Shown one piece after another: positions 22,827-31,394 of a stretch of 64,000 nt of DNA. Position 1 is the stretch's first letter. Each line of letters begins with the position of its first letter. Under the pieces are notes generated by a model that did no database searches, was not told the DNA's origin, and was given only the letters and a program-made list of their open reading frames with translations. Position numbers and translations under genes: made by a program. The DNA is from Yanshouia hominis (lineage in GTDB: Bacteria; Bacillota; Clostridia; Oscillospirales; Ruminococcaceae): NCBI GenBank assembly GCA_014385025.1, contig JACRTB010000009.1, positions 1 to 64,000 of the forward strand, read 5' to 3'.

Positions 22827-24644
22827 TTATTCGACAGTAACTGATTTTGCCAGATTGCGGGGCTTGTCAATGTCGCAGCCTCTCTGTCTGGCGGTAAAAT
22901 AAGCGATGAGCTGCAGGACCGTCACAGCAGGGAAGGGCATGAAGAGATCGTCGAAGTCATCGAGAAGCAGGACGGTATCCGCCACATCCTGAGAGATGGT
23001 TTCCCCCTGTTTGGCGATGACAAAGACTTTGGCCCCGCGGGCGGTCGTCTCTTTGATGTTGGAGAGCATTTTAGGCAGCAAAGCGGTCTGGGTGCAGAGG
23101 GCGATGACTGGAACTCCCTCGGTAATCAGAGAGATGGTGCCGTGCTTCAGCTCGCCTGCCGCATAGGCCTCGCAGTGGACATAAGAGACTTCTTTAAGCT
23201 TGAGCGAACCCTCGCAGGCCAGCGCATAGTCAAGCCCCCTGCCAAGAAAGAAAAGGTGCTCCGCTCCGGCGAGAGACTTTGCCGACATCTCGATTCTCTC
23301 CTGAAGACGCAGGGCCCCGCGTACCGCCTCGGCGCTTGCAAAGAGCTGCCTCGTGAGAACGCGCACCTGTTCTTCCGACAGGAGACCCTTTTCCTGCCCG
23401 AGGGTAAAGGCAATGAGATAGAGCAGAGAAATCTGCACCGAGTAGGCTTTGGTGCTTGCAACCGAGATTTCTGGCCCGGCGAAGGTGTAGAGGACGTGCT
23501 CTGCCTCCCGCGCAATCGAAGAGCCGGCGACGTTGACGATGGCAAGGGTGGAAAGTTCCATCTGCTTGGCAAGACGCAGCGCCGCCAGGCTGTCGGCCGT
23601 TTCTCCGGACTGGGAGACGATGATCACCAGCGTGTTCCCTGTCAGAATGGGGTCGCGGTAGCGGAATTCGCTTGCGATATCGACTTCCACCGGAATCCGC
23701 GCGAGCTTCTCGATGATCGTCTTGCCGATCATCCCCGCGTGCATCGCGGTGCCGCAGGCCACGATTTGAATCCGTTCGAAGCGGGAGAAAAAGTCCTTCG
23801 GCAGCCCGTCTCCGCTCCAATCCGGCAGACCGTTTTTTACCCGCGGGGAGATGGTATGGCGCAGCGCGTCGGGCTGTTCGTGAATTTCCTTGAGCATGAA
23901 GTGTTCATAGCCGTCCTTCTGGGCCTGCTCGATGTCCCAGGTGACCGTCTGCACTGCTTTTTCGCGGGGCTTTCCGTCCATGCCGAGGATGCGGATCCGC
24001 CGCGGAGTGACGACGGCGATTTCGCCCTCATCAAGAACAAAATATCGGTTGGTATAGCTGATGACGGCGGTGATATCCGACGCCACAAAATTTTCACCGT
24101 CTCCGAGCGCGGCCAGCAGCGGGCCGTCCTTGCGGATGGCATAGATGGTGTCAGGGTGGTCAGAAAACATGATAACGAAGGCATAGGCGCCCTCGATTTT
24201 ATTGAGCGCTTCCCTGATTGCGTCAATCGGGTCGCCATGATAGCAGTAATCAAGATAGCAGGCGGCCACCTCGGTGTCGGTCTGGGAGAGGAAGGAATAG
24301 CCCTGCTCGGTCAGCAGGCCGCGCAGCTCGAGATAGTTCTCGATGATGCCGTTATGGACCAGCATGACCCGTTCGGTCCCATGCGGATGGGCATTTTCGT
24401 CGGTCGGGCCTCCATGGGTTGCCCAGCGGGTATGACCCATGCCGCAGCAGCCTTTCAGCGGATGCCTTTCGACGGCGGCCCGCAGATTGGAAAGGCGTCC
24501 CGAGCGTTTGACGGTATGAAAGGTCCCGTTGTCGCTGACCAGAATGCCGGCCGAGTCGTAGCCCCGATATTCCAGTCGCTCGAGTCCGTCAAGCAGAATG
24601 CCGCATGCTTCGCGGTGGCCGGAATAGCCGATGATACCACACAT
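22827..24644 (-). CDS. glmS: Glucosamine-fructose-6-phosphate aminotransferase (isomerising)
   Basis: A 605-residue enzyme that makes glucosamine 6-phosphate from fructose 6-phosphate and glutamine, the first step of UDP-GlcNAc and peptidoglycan supply. The start at 24644 gives MCGIIGYSGHREA with the N-terminal nucleophile Cys, and the glutaminase domain continues GHTRWATHGGPTDENAHPH. Two SIS domains follow (ACGTAMHAG, VSQSGETADSLAALR and GRGLDYALACEGSLKLKE), and the C-terminus is DKPRNLAKSVTVE. The frame stays open another 37 codons, but that segment is the glmS ribozyme and not protein. AGGAG lies 10 bp before the ATG. Confidence 0.97.
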   Translation of the reverse strand: MCGIIGYSGHREACGILLDGLERLEYRGYDSAGILVSDNGTFHTVKRSGRLSNLRAAVERHPLKGCCGMGHTRWATHGGPTDENAHPHGTERVMLVHNGIIENYLELRGLLTEQGYSFLSQTDTEVAACYLDYCYHGDPIDAIREALNKIEGAYAFVIMFSDHPDTIYAIRKDGPLLAALGDGENFVASDITAVISYTNRYFVLDEGEIAVVTPRRIRILGMDGKPREKAVQTVTWDIEQAQKDGYEHFMLKEIHEQPDALRHTISPRVKNGLPDWSGDGLPKDFFSRFERIQIVACGTAMHAGMIGKTIIEKLARIPVEVDIASEFRYRDPILTGNTLVIIVSQSGETADSLAALRLAKQMELSTLAIVNVAGSSIAREAEHVLYTFAGPEISVASTKAYSVQISLLYLIAFTLGQEKGLLSEEQVRVLTRQLFASAEAVRGALRLQERIEMSAKSLAGAEHLFFLGRGLDYALACEGSLKLKEVSYVHCEAYAAGELKHGTISLITEGVPVIALCTQTALLPKMLSNIKETTARGAKVFVIAKQGETISQDVADTVLLLDDFDDLFMPFPAVTVLQLIAYFTARQRGCDIDKPRNLAKSVTVE

Positions 24645-24689
24645 ATAAAAGGTGCTCCTTTGTTTGTTTTTTTCTTTCCGCGTCCGTAT

Positions 24690-24823
24690 TTGTCCCACCG
24701 GTTGCCCGGTGGATTTGCCGTCCGCTGCGTCCGAAAGAAAAGGACGGAGAGGCATCCGCCGAATTGTCGATGACCTCCCACCTCGTCAACCATTTCCGAA
24801 AAGCCGAAAGTGGTTCTGGCGCT
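24690..24823 (-). ncRNA. glmS ribozyme (GlcN6P-sensing self-cleaving leader)
   Basis: On the minus strand, AAGCGCCAGAACCA (from 24824) is the conserved cleavage-site and P1/P2 segment, with cleavage expected between A24823 and G24822. Downstream come TTGACGAGGTGGGAGGTCAT with CGACAATTCGGCGGATGCCT, the pseudoknot core of this ribozyme class, and a closing hairpin CCACCGGGCAACCGGTGG at 24695-24712. It ends about 45 nt before the glmS start. Binding of glucosamine 6-phosphate is known to trigger cleavage and loss of the mRNA, giving feedback control. The 3' limit is approximate. Confidence 0.95.
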
Positions 24824-24910
24824 TGTTGATACAGAGGCCGCGAAGAAATTTGACCGCCTCCTTTTGGAGAATTTTAAGATTTTATTGGGGTTCCTCCTTT
24901 CGTTGGAGCT

Positions 24911-24939
24911 ATTATCTCATAAATATCAAACTTTTGCAA
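24911..24939 (-). promoter_or_regulatory. glmS promoter
   Basis: Minus strand TTGCAA (24934-24939), 17 bp, GATAAT (24911-24916). It leaves about 80 nt between the start point and the ribozyme cleavage site, long for this class, including two GGAGG-like stretches with no obvious reading frame. Confidence 0.65.
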
Positions 24940-25008
24940 CCGCCGAATGAACGGCTCGTTCCATACTATGGAAGGACGGTCAAAATGGTGCTGCTTTGCC
25001 ATCAAAAA

Positions 25009-25050
25009 GATGAGCTGCAAAACGCATCCATCAGCATTTTGCAGCTCATC
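25009..25050 (-). terminator. Terminator of the purine permease gene
   Basis: A 14-bp perfect stem GATGAGCTGCAAAA/TTTTGCAGCTCATC with a 14-nt loop; on the minus strand it is followed by TTTTTGATGG. About 50 bp after the stop. Confidence 0.8.
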
Positions 25051-25099
25051 CGGAAAATCTGTCCGCGGATTTTCGAAAGAAAAGGCGGGCGGCGCGGAG

Positions 25100-26503
25100 T
25101 CACACCATCAGTGCGTACCGCAGAATAAAGAGGATTCCAAGCACGGTGAGGGTGGGGTTGAGATCCTTTGCCCGGCCGGTGAGGGCCTTGATCACGACAT
25201 AGCCCATGATGCCGAAAGCGATGCCGTTCGAGATGCCATAGGTCAGGGGCATCATCACCATGGTCAGAAATGCGGGGATCGCCTCGGTGGGGTCGGAGAA
25301 GTCGAGGTTTTTGAGCGAGGATCCGATCATCAGAACGCCGACATAGATCAGAGCGGGAGCCGCCGCCGCAAGGGGAATGATTCCGATGAAAGGGGCGAGC
25401 AGAAGGGAGACAAGGAAGAGCAGCGCGGTGACAACCGAAGCGAGGCCGGTGCGGCCGCCCTCCGATACGCCGGAGCTCGATTCCACGAAGGTGGTGACGG
25501 TCGAAGTACCGAGAAAAGCGCCCGCCATGGTGGCGATCGAGTCGGAGAGAAGCGCCTGCTTCATGTTTTTGACGTCGCCTTGTTCATCAAGCATTCCGGC
25601 GCCCTGCGCGGTGCCGACCAAAGTGCCGATGGTATCAAACATGTCGATCAGCGAAAGGGAGATGACCACCACAAAAATTTTTGAGAGCACCGCAAAAAAG
25701 CCCTGTCCCGCGAACATGGAGGAAAAGCCGGAGAACATTGCACCGAGCGAGAAAGAGGCGTACTCCGCGAACATCGGGCCGATATTCATCGAGAAGCTTT
25801 CGGGAAGAACGGTAACTCCCAGCGGAATTCCCGCGGCGGTGGCTGCAAGAATGCCGATGACCATGCCGCCCTTGATCCGTTTGGCGTTGCAGATGGCGAT
25901 AATGAGCAGGCCGAGCAGCGCAACCACGGCAGAACGCGCGCCGGAACCGGCGGAAAAGTCGGAGAAATTGACCACGCCGACCAGAGTGGCGTCATTGTTG
26001 ATGACGATGCCGCCGTTCACCAGCCCGATAAAGGCGATGAAAAGGCCGATACCGGCGGAAATCGCCACCTTAAGGTTGTGGGGAAGGGAGCGGACGATCG
26101 CCTCACGCAGGCCCAGCAGCGAAATCACCAGAAACAGAACGCCCGAGATGAAGACGATGGCAAGACCCTCGGCGTAGCTGTAGCCCATGCCGAGCATCAC
26201 GGTATAGGCAAAGGTGGCGTTCAGCCCGAGGCCGGGGGCAAGCGCAAAGGGCAGGTTGGCCAGCAGAGCCATCAGCGTGGTGCCGACAAAGGCGCCGAGG
26301 CAGGTGGCGATAAAGACGCAGCTTTCGATCTGCGCGCCCAGCGCGGCATCCCCGATAATATATGCGGGGTCCGCCAGCGTTTTAGGGTTGCTCGCGAGAA
26401 TATAGGCCATTGCCATAAAGGTGGTGAGCCCGGCAATGATCTCGGTTTTTACATTCGTATTGTTTTTGGAAAGCTCAAATCGTTTTTCCAGCCAGCCGTT
26501 CAT
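25100..26503 (-). CDS. NCS2/AzgA-type purine permease
   Basis: A 467-residue inner-membrane transporter with about 12-13 hydrophobic segments. The start at 26503 (MNGWLEKRFELSKNNTNVKT) has AAGGAG 7 bp upstream. TEIIAGLTTFMAMAYILASN is the N-terminal signature of the AzgA-like branch (PbuG/PbuO, PurP), which imports guanine, hypoxanthine or adenine by proton symport. The substrate-site helix has GTSTVTTFVESSSGVSEGGR, where Glu and the SSG stretch contact purine. Single-gene unit with its own promoter; no purine riboswitch core was recognised in its short leader. Confidence 0.92.
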   Translation of the reverse strand: MNGWLEKRFELSKNNTNVKTEIIAGLTTFMAMAYILASNPKTLADPAYIIGDAALGAQIESCVFIATCLGAFVGTTLMALLANLPFALAPGLGLNATFAYTVMLGMGYSYAEGLAIVFISGVLFLVISLLGLREAIVRSLPHNLKVAISAGIGLFIAFIGLVNGGIVINNDATLVGVVNFSDFSAGSGARSAVVALLGLLIIAICNAKRIKGGMVIGILAATAAGIPLGVTVLPESFSMNIGPMFAEYASFSLGAMFSGFSSMFAGQGFFAVLSKIFVVVISLSLIDMFDTIGTLVGTAQGAGMLDEQGDVKNMKQALLSDSIATMAGAFLGTSTVTTFVESSSGVSEGGRTGLASVVTALLFLVSLLLAPFIGIIPLAAAAPALIYVGVLMIGSSLKNLDFSDPTEAIPAFLTMVMMPLTYGISNGIAFGIMGYVVIKALTGRAKDLNPTLTVLGILFILRYALMV

Positions 26504-26551
26504 TCTGATTCTCCTTTTCACTTCTTTCAAATTGGATGGCAACACTGTTTT

Positions 26552-26580
26552 AGAATACTCCATGAACCGAGAAAAAGCAA
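26552..26580 (-). promoter_or_regulatory. Promoter of the purine permease gene
   Basis: Minus strand TTGCTT (26575-26580), 17 bp, TATTCT (26552-26557), about 48 bp before the ATG at 26503. Confidence 0.55.
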
Positions 26581-26620
26581 TAAAATTGTCGCAATTCGGA
26601 CATATTTTTTTGAAAAAACA

Positions 26621-26643
26621 GGCGCCGCGTTTCTCGCGGCGCC
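26621..26643 (-). terminator. murC terminator
   Basis: A 9-bp GC stem GGCGCCGCG/CGCGGCGCC with a 5-nt loop, followed on the minus strand by TGTTTTTTCAAAAAAA. It lies 8 bp after murC. Confidence 0.85.
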
Positions 26644-26650
26644 CGCCTGC

Positions 26651-28030
26651 TCACTGTGGAACCGGAAGTCCCAAAATCATTTTTGCGCATTTATAGACGT
26701 CGCCGCACCCCAGCGTCAGGACGAGGTCCCCCGGCCGGGCATGGGCGAGGATATATTCCCGTATTTCCTCAAAGGTTTCAAACCAGGTGCTGCCCGGAAT
26801 TTTGACGGCCAGATCGGCGGTTGAGACGCCATAGGTGTTGATTTCGCGTCCGCCCATAATGGCGGACATCACCACATGGTCCGCGATGGGGAGCGCCGCG
26901 GCAAACTCGTCGAGCAGCAGCGCGGTACGCGAGAAGGTAAAGGGCTGAAATACCGCCCAGACCGCCTTGAAATCCAGTTCCTTGGCCGCCCGCAGGGTGG
27001 CGGCGATTTCGGTGGGGTGATGGGCATAGTCGTCGGCGACGGTGACGCCGTTGATTTTTCCGAGTATTTCAAACCGGCGGTGAACGCCGGTAAAGGCGGC
27101 GAGCCCCCCCGCGAGGGAGGAGAGCGGCGCCCCCGCCTCGAGCGAGGCGGCACAGGCGGCTACGGCGTTGAGGATGTTGTGCCGTCCGGGCACGCAGATC
27201 GAAAGGTCGGCCAGCTTTCTGCCGCCGGAACAGAGGGAGAAGGCGCAGTGCGCTCCGTCCTTCCAGACAATATCGGCAGGATAATAATCGTTCTGCGCCG
27301 AAAAACCGAAGGAAACCAGCTTTTGCGGCAGTCCCTCCACCGCCCTGCGGCTGTTCGGATCATCGCCGTGATAAATCACCGTCCTGGAGGTGTTTTCCGC
27401 AAACCGCCGGAAGGAGCGGATCAGGTTTTCCATCGTTTTGAAATAGTCAAGATGGTCGTCATCGATGTTCAGAATGACCGCAATATCAGGCGAGAGATGC
27501 AGAAAGGTGTCCACAAATTCGCAGGCCTCGACGGTCATGGTATCCGAGGCTCCGGCGCGTCCGCTTCCGCCGATGGCGTTGATTTTGCCGCCAATGACCG
27601 CGGAAGGATCGAATCCGGCTTCCAGAAGAATCTGGGTGGTCATCGCCGTGGTCGTGGTTTTTCCATGGGTGCCCGCGATACAAACGCAGTTGGAATAGCG
27701 CCGCGAAAGCAGCCCGAGCATCTCGCTGCGCTCGACGGTCGGAATCCCGCGCCGGCGGGCCTCGGCGAGTTCGACGTTGTCGGCCATGATGGCGGCCGAA
27801 TAGATGACCGCGTCGGCGTCCGCCAGATTGGCGGGATCGTGGCCGATGGCGACCCGGATTCCCATCGCGCGTTCCTGGTCGATGGTGTCGCCCGGGTTGT
27901 TATCCGAACCGCTGATTTCATAGCCCTGTGCATGCAGGATTTGTACGATCGGGAACATCCCGGAACCGCCGATTCCAATGAAATGAAGCTTGCGGCAGGA
28001 ATGGAGAAGATCTTCTGAAAATGTGGACAT
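26651..28030 (-). CDS. murC: UDP-N-acetylmuramate-L-alanine ligase MurC
   Basis: About 459 residues. It adds L-alanine to UDP-MurNAc, the first amino acid of the peptidoglycan stem. The N-terminal domain opens with KLHFIGIGGSGMFPIVQIL, the UDP-binding loop, the ATP loop is GTHGKTTTTAM, and the C-terminal domain has DDYAHHPTEIAATLRAAKEL and VFQPFTFSRTALL. GGAGG lies upstream of two consecutive ATG codons (28033 and 28030); the second has better spacing. The gene is alone, away from the mur/fts cluster. Confidence 0.97.
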   Translation of the reverse strand: MSTFSEDLLHSCRKLHFIGIGGSGMFPIVQILHAQGYEISGSDNNPGDTIDQERAMGIRVAIGHDPANLADADAVIYSAAIMADNVELAEARRRGIPTVERSEMLGLLSRRYSNCVCIAGTHGKTTTTAMTTQILLEAGFDPSAVIGGKINAIGGSGRAGASDTMTVEACEFVDTFLHLSPDIAVILNIDDDHLDYFKTMENLIRSFRRFAENTSRTVIYHGDDPNSRRAVEGLPQKLVSFGFSAQNDYYPADIVWKDGAHCAFSLCSGGRKLADLSICVPGRHNILNAVAACAASLEAGAPLSSLAGGLAAFTGVHRRFEILGKINGVTVADDYAHHPTEIAATLRAAKELDFKAVWAVFQPFTFSRTALLLDEFAAALPIADHVVMSAIMGGREINTYGVSTADLAVKIPGSTWFETFEEIREYILAHARPGDLVLTLGCGDVYKCAKMILGLPVPQ

Positions 28031-28033
28031 CAT

Positions 28034-28342
28034 GGCCACCTCCGAGCATTTCTTTGAGGGAAAAGACAATACGTTGTCAAGTGTTGGCATATTGCGGACC
28101 GGCTAAACGCAGCCTGCGGATCATATCGCCGGCAAGAACCGCCGGACCGCGTCCGCGGGGCGGGACTCCGAACGCATTCATGGCTGCTCTGCGGATATTA
28201 TATCACGAAATCCGGGGGATGAAAATAAAAAACGCAGCAGAAGGAATACGAAGATTTTCGAAGGCTGAATAAAAATTTTCCGACTGGCGGATACTTTAGA
28301 GCGGGTGCAAAAATTTGCCATCACGACGTCAGGAGGAAAAAT
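28034..28342. other. Divergent region between murC and spoVG
   Basis: No gene seen. A TTGACA lies on the minus strand at about 28075-28080 but no good -10 follows at 17 bp. An inverted repeat GACAA-TACG-TTGTC occupies 28065-28078. The spoVG side is AT-rich near 28210-28300 and ends in CAGGAGG. Confidence 0.5.
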
Positions 28343-28666
28343 ATGAACATCACCAACATTAAAATCAGGAGAACCTATGAGGACAACCGGCTGCGCGCCC
28401 TTGTGTCACTCACCCTTGAGGGGGATTTTGCGGTGCACGACATCAAGGTGATCGAGGGGTCGGAACGGCTTTTTGTCGCCATGCCCAGCCGCCGGGACGA
28501 GCAGGGCGGCTTTCGGGATATCTGCCATCCGATCACTGCGGAGGCCAGGCAGACGATGGAAGACAAAATTCTCGCCGCCTATCGGGAACATCTGGAGGAA
28601 GCGTCCCGCCACCGGCCTGAAAGGGAGGAGCACCGGAACGATTTAAGCGACGCCCCCATAGGATGA
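28343..28666 (+). CDS. spoVG: Septation/sporulation regulator SpoVG
   Basis: A 107-residue protein with the SpoVG fold throughout: MNITNIKIRRTYEDNRLRAL at the N-terminus, FAVHDIKVIEG, LFVAMPSRRDEQGGFRDICH and the helix HPITAEARQTMEDKILAAY. The charged C-terminal tail is a little longer than usual. SpoVG is an RNA/DNA-binding regulator of asymmetric division and sporulation. CAGGAGG precedes the ATG. The gene end is folded into a hairpin together with the ribosome site of the next gene. Confidence 0.95.
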   Translation: MNITNIKIRRTYEDNRLRALVSLTLEGDFAVHDIKVIEGSERLFVAMPSRRDEQGGFRDICHPITAEARQTMEDKILAAYREHLEEASRHRPEREEHRNDLSDAPIG

Positions 28667-28688
28667 AGTAATTTTCATCTAATGGGGG
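28653..28688 (+). promoter_or_regulatory. Hairpin over the spoVG stop and the next ribosome site
   Basis: CCCCCAT (28653-28659) pairs with ATGGGGG (28682-28688) and GATGAA (28662-28667) with TTCATC (28674-28679), leaving a 6-nt loop. The spoVG stop (28664-28666) lies in the stem, and GGGGG (28684-28688) is the only ribosome site for the ATG at 28696. Ribosomes ending spoVG would open the stem, so this suggests translational coupling, or weak termination. Confidence 0.6.
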
Positions 28689-28695
28689 TATCGCT

Positions 28696-29073
28696 ATGAA
28701 CCGATCACCGGACGGGACCGCTGTGCAGGATGCGCGTCAGCTCGTTCGAATCGTCCGAATTGAATGCGGTCAGCCGTTCGAACGCACGGTGGCCCTGGTC
28801 TTTGGGCAGACGCCCTGCGCCGCCGCGCTCGCGGAGGAGCTGAAAAACATGGGAACGGCGCGGGTCACGCTTACCGACGTGTTTCCCGCCCAAGGGGAGA
28901 GCTATGATCTGATCCTGCTGCTGCGGGGAATGGACCCGGAATGTCTGGGCGCGGCTGCGCGTCCCGGCGCTTTGGTGATCGACGCCTGCAGGGAGAAGAA
29001 TTCCGAATGGATTATCCACGATCCGTCGCTGCACTATCGCCGGATTCGGGTGATATCCACCGCGGGGTTTTAA
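28696..29073 (+). CDS. Small protein of unknown function downstream of spoVG
   Basis: 125 residues, no signal peptide or membrane helix. The pattern looks like a small Rossmann-type fold: TVALVFGQTPCAAALAEELK, ARVTLTDVF, YDLILLLRGMDPEC and GALVIDACREKN. No family is recognised. It lies 29 bp after spoVG and its ribosome site is held in the hairpin at 28653-28688. Codon use resembles the neighbours, which supports a real gene. Confidence 0.65.
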   Translation: MNRSPDGTAVQDARQLVRIVRIECGQPFERTVALVFGQTPCAAALAEELKNMGTARVTLTDVFPAQGESYDLILLLRGMDPECLGAAARPGALVIDACREKNSEWIIHDPSLHYRRIRVISTAGF

Positions 29074-29178
29074 ACGGATTCCATCCGCGGGCAGCCGCCG
29101 AAACGGCGGAAAGAAGGTCCTTAATTTGAAGAAATTGAAAAAATTGATGCAGGTCATGCAAATAAAGCCTGCATTTGC

Positions 29179-29206
29179 TTGATTTCTCGACCGGTTCTGC
29201 TATACT
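29179..29206 (+). promoter_or_regulatory. Promoter of the RpiR-type gene and downstream operon
   Basis: TTGATT (29179-29184), 16 bp, TATACT (29201-29206), about 35 bp before the ATG at 29242. Confidence 0.6.
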
Positions 29207-29241
29207 ATGAGTGCAGGAATTTCAATAAGGAGGACCTTTTT

Positions 29242-30117
29242 ATGCATAAGGACTTAATCGGACTGATTACCGGAATGATGCCCAAGCTTTCCAAAGGACA
29301 GAAGCAGATTGCCCGCTATATCGTGGAGCATTATGATAAGGCGGCCTTTATGACCGCCGCCCGTCTGGGGCAGGCCGTCGGGGTGAGTGAATCGACCGTC
29401 GTCCGCTTTGCTTCGGAGCTTGGTTACGAGGGCTATCCCCAGCTGCAGCGTTCTCTGCAGGAGCTGATCCGCAACCGCCTGACCACTGTGCAGCGGATGG
29501 AACTGACCGACGAGCAGCTCGGCGGCGGGGACATCGTCGATCGTGTTCTGACAATGGATATCGACAAAATCCGCCGCACTCTCGAGGAAGTTTCCCGCGC
29601 GGATTTTTCCCGCATCGTCGATACTCTGCTCAACGCCCGGACCATCTACCTGATCGGAATACGTTCCTCCGCTTCGCTGGCCAGCTTCATGGCCTTTTAC
29701 TTCAATCATGTCTTTGACAACAATGTACGGCTGGTGACCTCCGCTTCCACTTCCGACGTGTTTGAGCAGCTGCTGCGCATTCAAGAGGGGGATGTGTTCT
29801 TCGCCATGAGCTTCCCGCGGTACAGCAAGCGTACCTTTACCGCGATGAAGTTTGCCAAGGAGCGGGGCGCCACCACCATTGCGCTGACCGATTCCTCCCT
29901 TGCGCCGATTGCCGAAATCGCCGACCTGCGGCTCTATGCACGCAGCGAGATGGCGTCCTTTGTCGATTCGCTCGTCGCGCCGCTTTCGCTGATCAATGCC
30001 CTGATTGTGGCGATCGGCATCAAGCGCAAAGAGGAAACCAGCCGCGCTTATGCCGAACTCGAGCGGATCTGGGACCGCTATGAGGTCTATACCAAGGCCG
30101 ACGACGGGGAGCATTGA
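29242..30117 (+). CDS. RpiR/MurR-family transcriptional regulator
   Basis: About 291 residues. The start at 29242 (MHKDLIGLITGMMPKLSKGQ) follows AAGGAGG. An N-terminal HTH of the RpiR type (about 1-75; FMTAARLGQAVGVSESTVVR, FASELGYEGYPQLQ) is joined to a C-terminal SIS domain (about 120-260; IYLIGIRSSASLASFMAFYF, DVFFAMSFPRYSKRTF, ATTIALTDSSLAPIAEIAD). The SIS domain normally binds a sugar phosphate. The gene overlaps the flavoprotein gene by one base. The regulon is unknown; it could respond to an amino-sugar phosphate, but no sugar operon is adjacent. Confidence 0.92.
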   Translation: MHKDLIGLITGMMPKLSKGQKQIARYIVEHYDKAAFMTAARLGQAVGVSESTVVRFASELGYEGYPQLQRSLQELIRNRLTTVQRMELTDEQLGGGDIVDRVLTMDIDKIRRTLEEVSRADFSRIVDTLLNARTIYLIGIRSSASLASFMAFYFNHVFDNNVRLVTSASTSDVFEQLLRIQEGDVFFAMSFPRYSKRTFTAMKFAKERGATTIALTDSSLAPIAEIADLRLYARSEMASFVDSLVAPLSLINALIVAIGIKRKEETSRAYAELERIWDRYEVYTKADDGEH

Positions 30118-31394
30118 TGGGGTACGATTGCGATCTGCTTGTGGTCGGCGCGGGCGCCGCCGGAACGATGGCCGCCGGACAGGCGGCGCGGCGCGGTGCA
30201 TCGGTGCTGCTGTTCGATAAGAACGCCCGGATTGGCCGTAAGCTGATGATCACTGGAAAGGGACGCTGCAATGTTACCAACAACTGCGGCCGCGACCGCT
30301 TTCTGGAGGCGGTGCGCCGCAATCCGCGCTTCCTTTACAGTGCCTTTGACGCCTTTCCGCCGCAGGAGGTCATGCGCTTTTTTGAGGAGCAGGGGGTTCC
30401 TCTGAAAACCGAGCGGGGCGCGCGGGTTTTCCCTGTCTCGGACCGGGCGGTGGATATCGTCGACGCCCTGCGCCGCTTCGACGACGCAAACGGGGTCCGC
30501 TTCCGGCAGAACAGGGTTCTGTCGCTGCTGACCCGGGAAGGCGTGGTGACGGGGGTTTCCACCGCCGACGGCGGACGCTTTTCCGCCCGGACGGTGCTGC
30601 TTGCGACGGGGGGATTGAGCTATCCGCTGACCGGCTCCACCGGGGATGGATATCGTCTGGCCGAGTCGGCCGGGCACACCGTGCTGCCTGCTGCCGCTTC
30701 CCTCACCGCTCTCATTACCGAAGAGCCGTGGTGTGGGGAACTGATGGGACTTTCGCTGAAAAATGTCACCCTGACGCTGAAGAAGGGGAAAAAGGTCCTC
30801 TTTTCCGAGCTGGGGGAGCTGATGTTCACTCATTTTGGAATTTCCGGCCCGCTGGTGCTCTCCGCTTCAAGCTATATCGATGGGGATTGCAGCGATTATG
30901 CGCTGTTCATCGATTTGAAGCCGGGGCTTGATCCGGGCCGTCTCGACGCGCGGCTGCTGCGGGACTGGGATGAAATGAAAAACCGGGCTTTTATCAATTC
31001 CCTCGACCGGCTGCTGCCCCGTGCTTTGGCGCCGGTGGTGGTTTCTTTGTCGGGGATCGATGCAAAAACGCAGGTCAACGCAGTGACCCGTGAACAGCGT
31101 GCGTCGCTGGCCGCTTTGCTCAAGGCCCTGCCGCTGACCGTCTGCTCGCTGCGTCCGGTGGAGGAAGCGGTCGTGACCCGAGGCGGAGTCAAAACCTCCG
31201 AGGTCAGCCCCAAAACGATGGAATCCAAGCTTGTAAAGGGATTGTACTTTGCGGGTGAGCTGCTCGATCTTGACGCGGTCACGGGCGGATTTAACCTCCA
31301 GATAGCCTTTTCCACCGGATATCTGGCCGGAATTTCGGCCGCCGGAGCGATTCTGGAGATGCAAAACCAAGGAAATGAGGAACACAGAGGATGA
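30117..31394 (+). CDS. YhiN/HI0933-family flavoprotein
   Basis: A 425-residue FAD-dependent protein of the HI0933 family (also called aminoacetone oxidase family). The dinucleotide site is DLLVVGAGAAGTMAAGQAAR, the family motif GRKLMITGKGRCNVTNNC, and the C-terminus has FAGELLDLDAVTGGFNLQIA. The ATG at 30117 shares its A with the preceding stop. The physiological reaction is unsettled in the family. The order flavoprotein-cmk-plsC-ispH/rpsA is common in clostridia and suggests one operon. Confidence 0.9.
   Translation: MGYDCDLLVVGAGAAGTMAAGQAARRGASVLLFDKNARIGRKLMITGKGRCNVTNNCGRDRFLEAVRRNPRFLYSAFDAFPPQEVMRFFEEQGVPLKTERGARVFPVSDRAVDIVDALRRFDDANGVRFRQNRVLSLLTREGVVTGVSTADGGRFSARTVLLATGGLSYPLTGSTGDGYRLAESAGHTVLPAAASLTALITEEPWCGELMGLSLKNVTLTLKKGKKVLFSELGELMFTHFGISGPLVLSASSYIDGDCSDYALFIDLKPGLDPGRLDARLLRDWDEMKNRAFINSLDRLLPRALAPVVVSLSGIDAKTQVNAVTREQRASLAALLKALPLTVCSLRPVEEAVVTRGGVKTSEVSPKTMESKLVKGLYFAGELLDLDAVTGGFNLQIAFSTGYLAGISAAGAILEMQNQGNEEHRG

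Noticed and set aside
24645-24793. Open frames upstream of glmS that extend its N-terminus
   Set aside because: They run through the glmS ribozyme, lack a ribosome site, and GlmS must start with Met-Cys so that Cys becomes the N-terminal nucleophile.
28215-28275. Sigma-H type promoter for spoVG (GAAGGAATA ... GCTGAAT)
   Set aside because: Both half-motifs fit, but the spacing is about 15 bp rather than 11-12, so it is not claimed.
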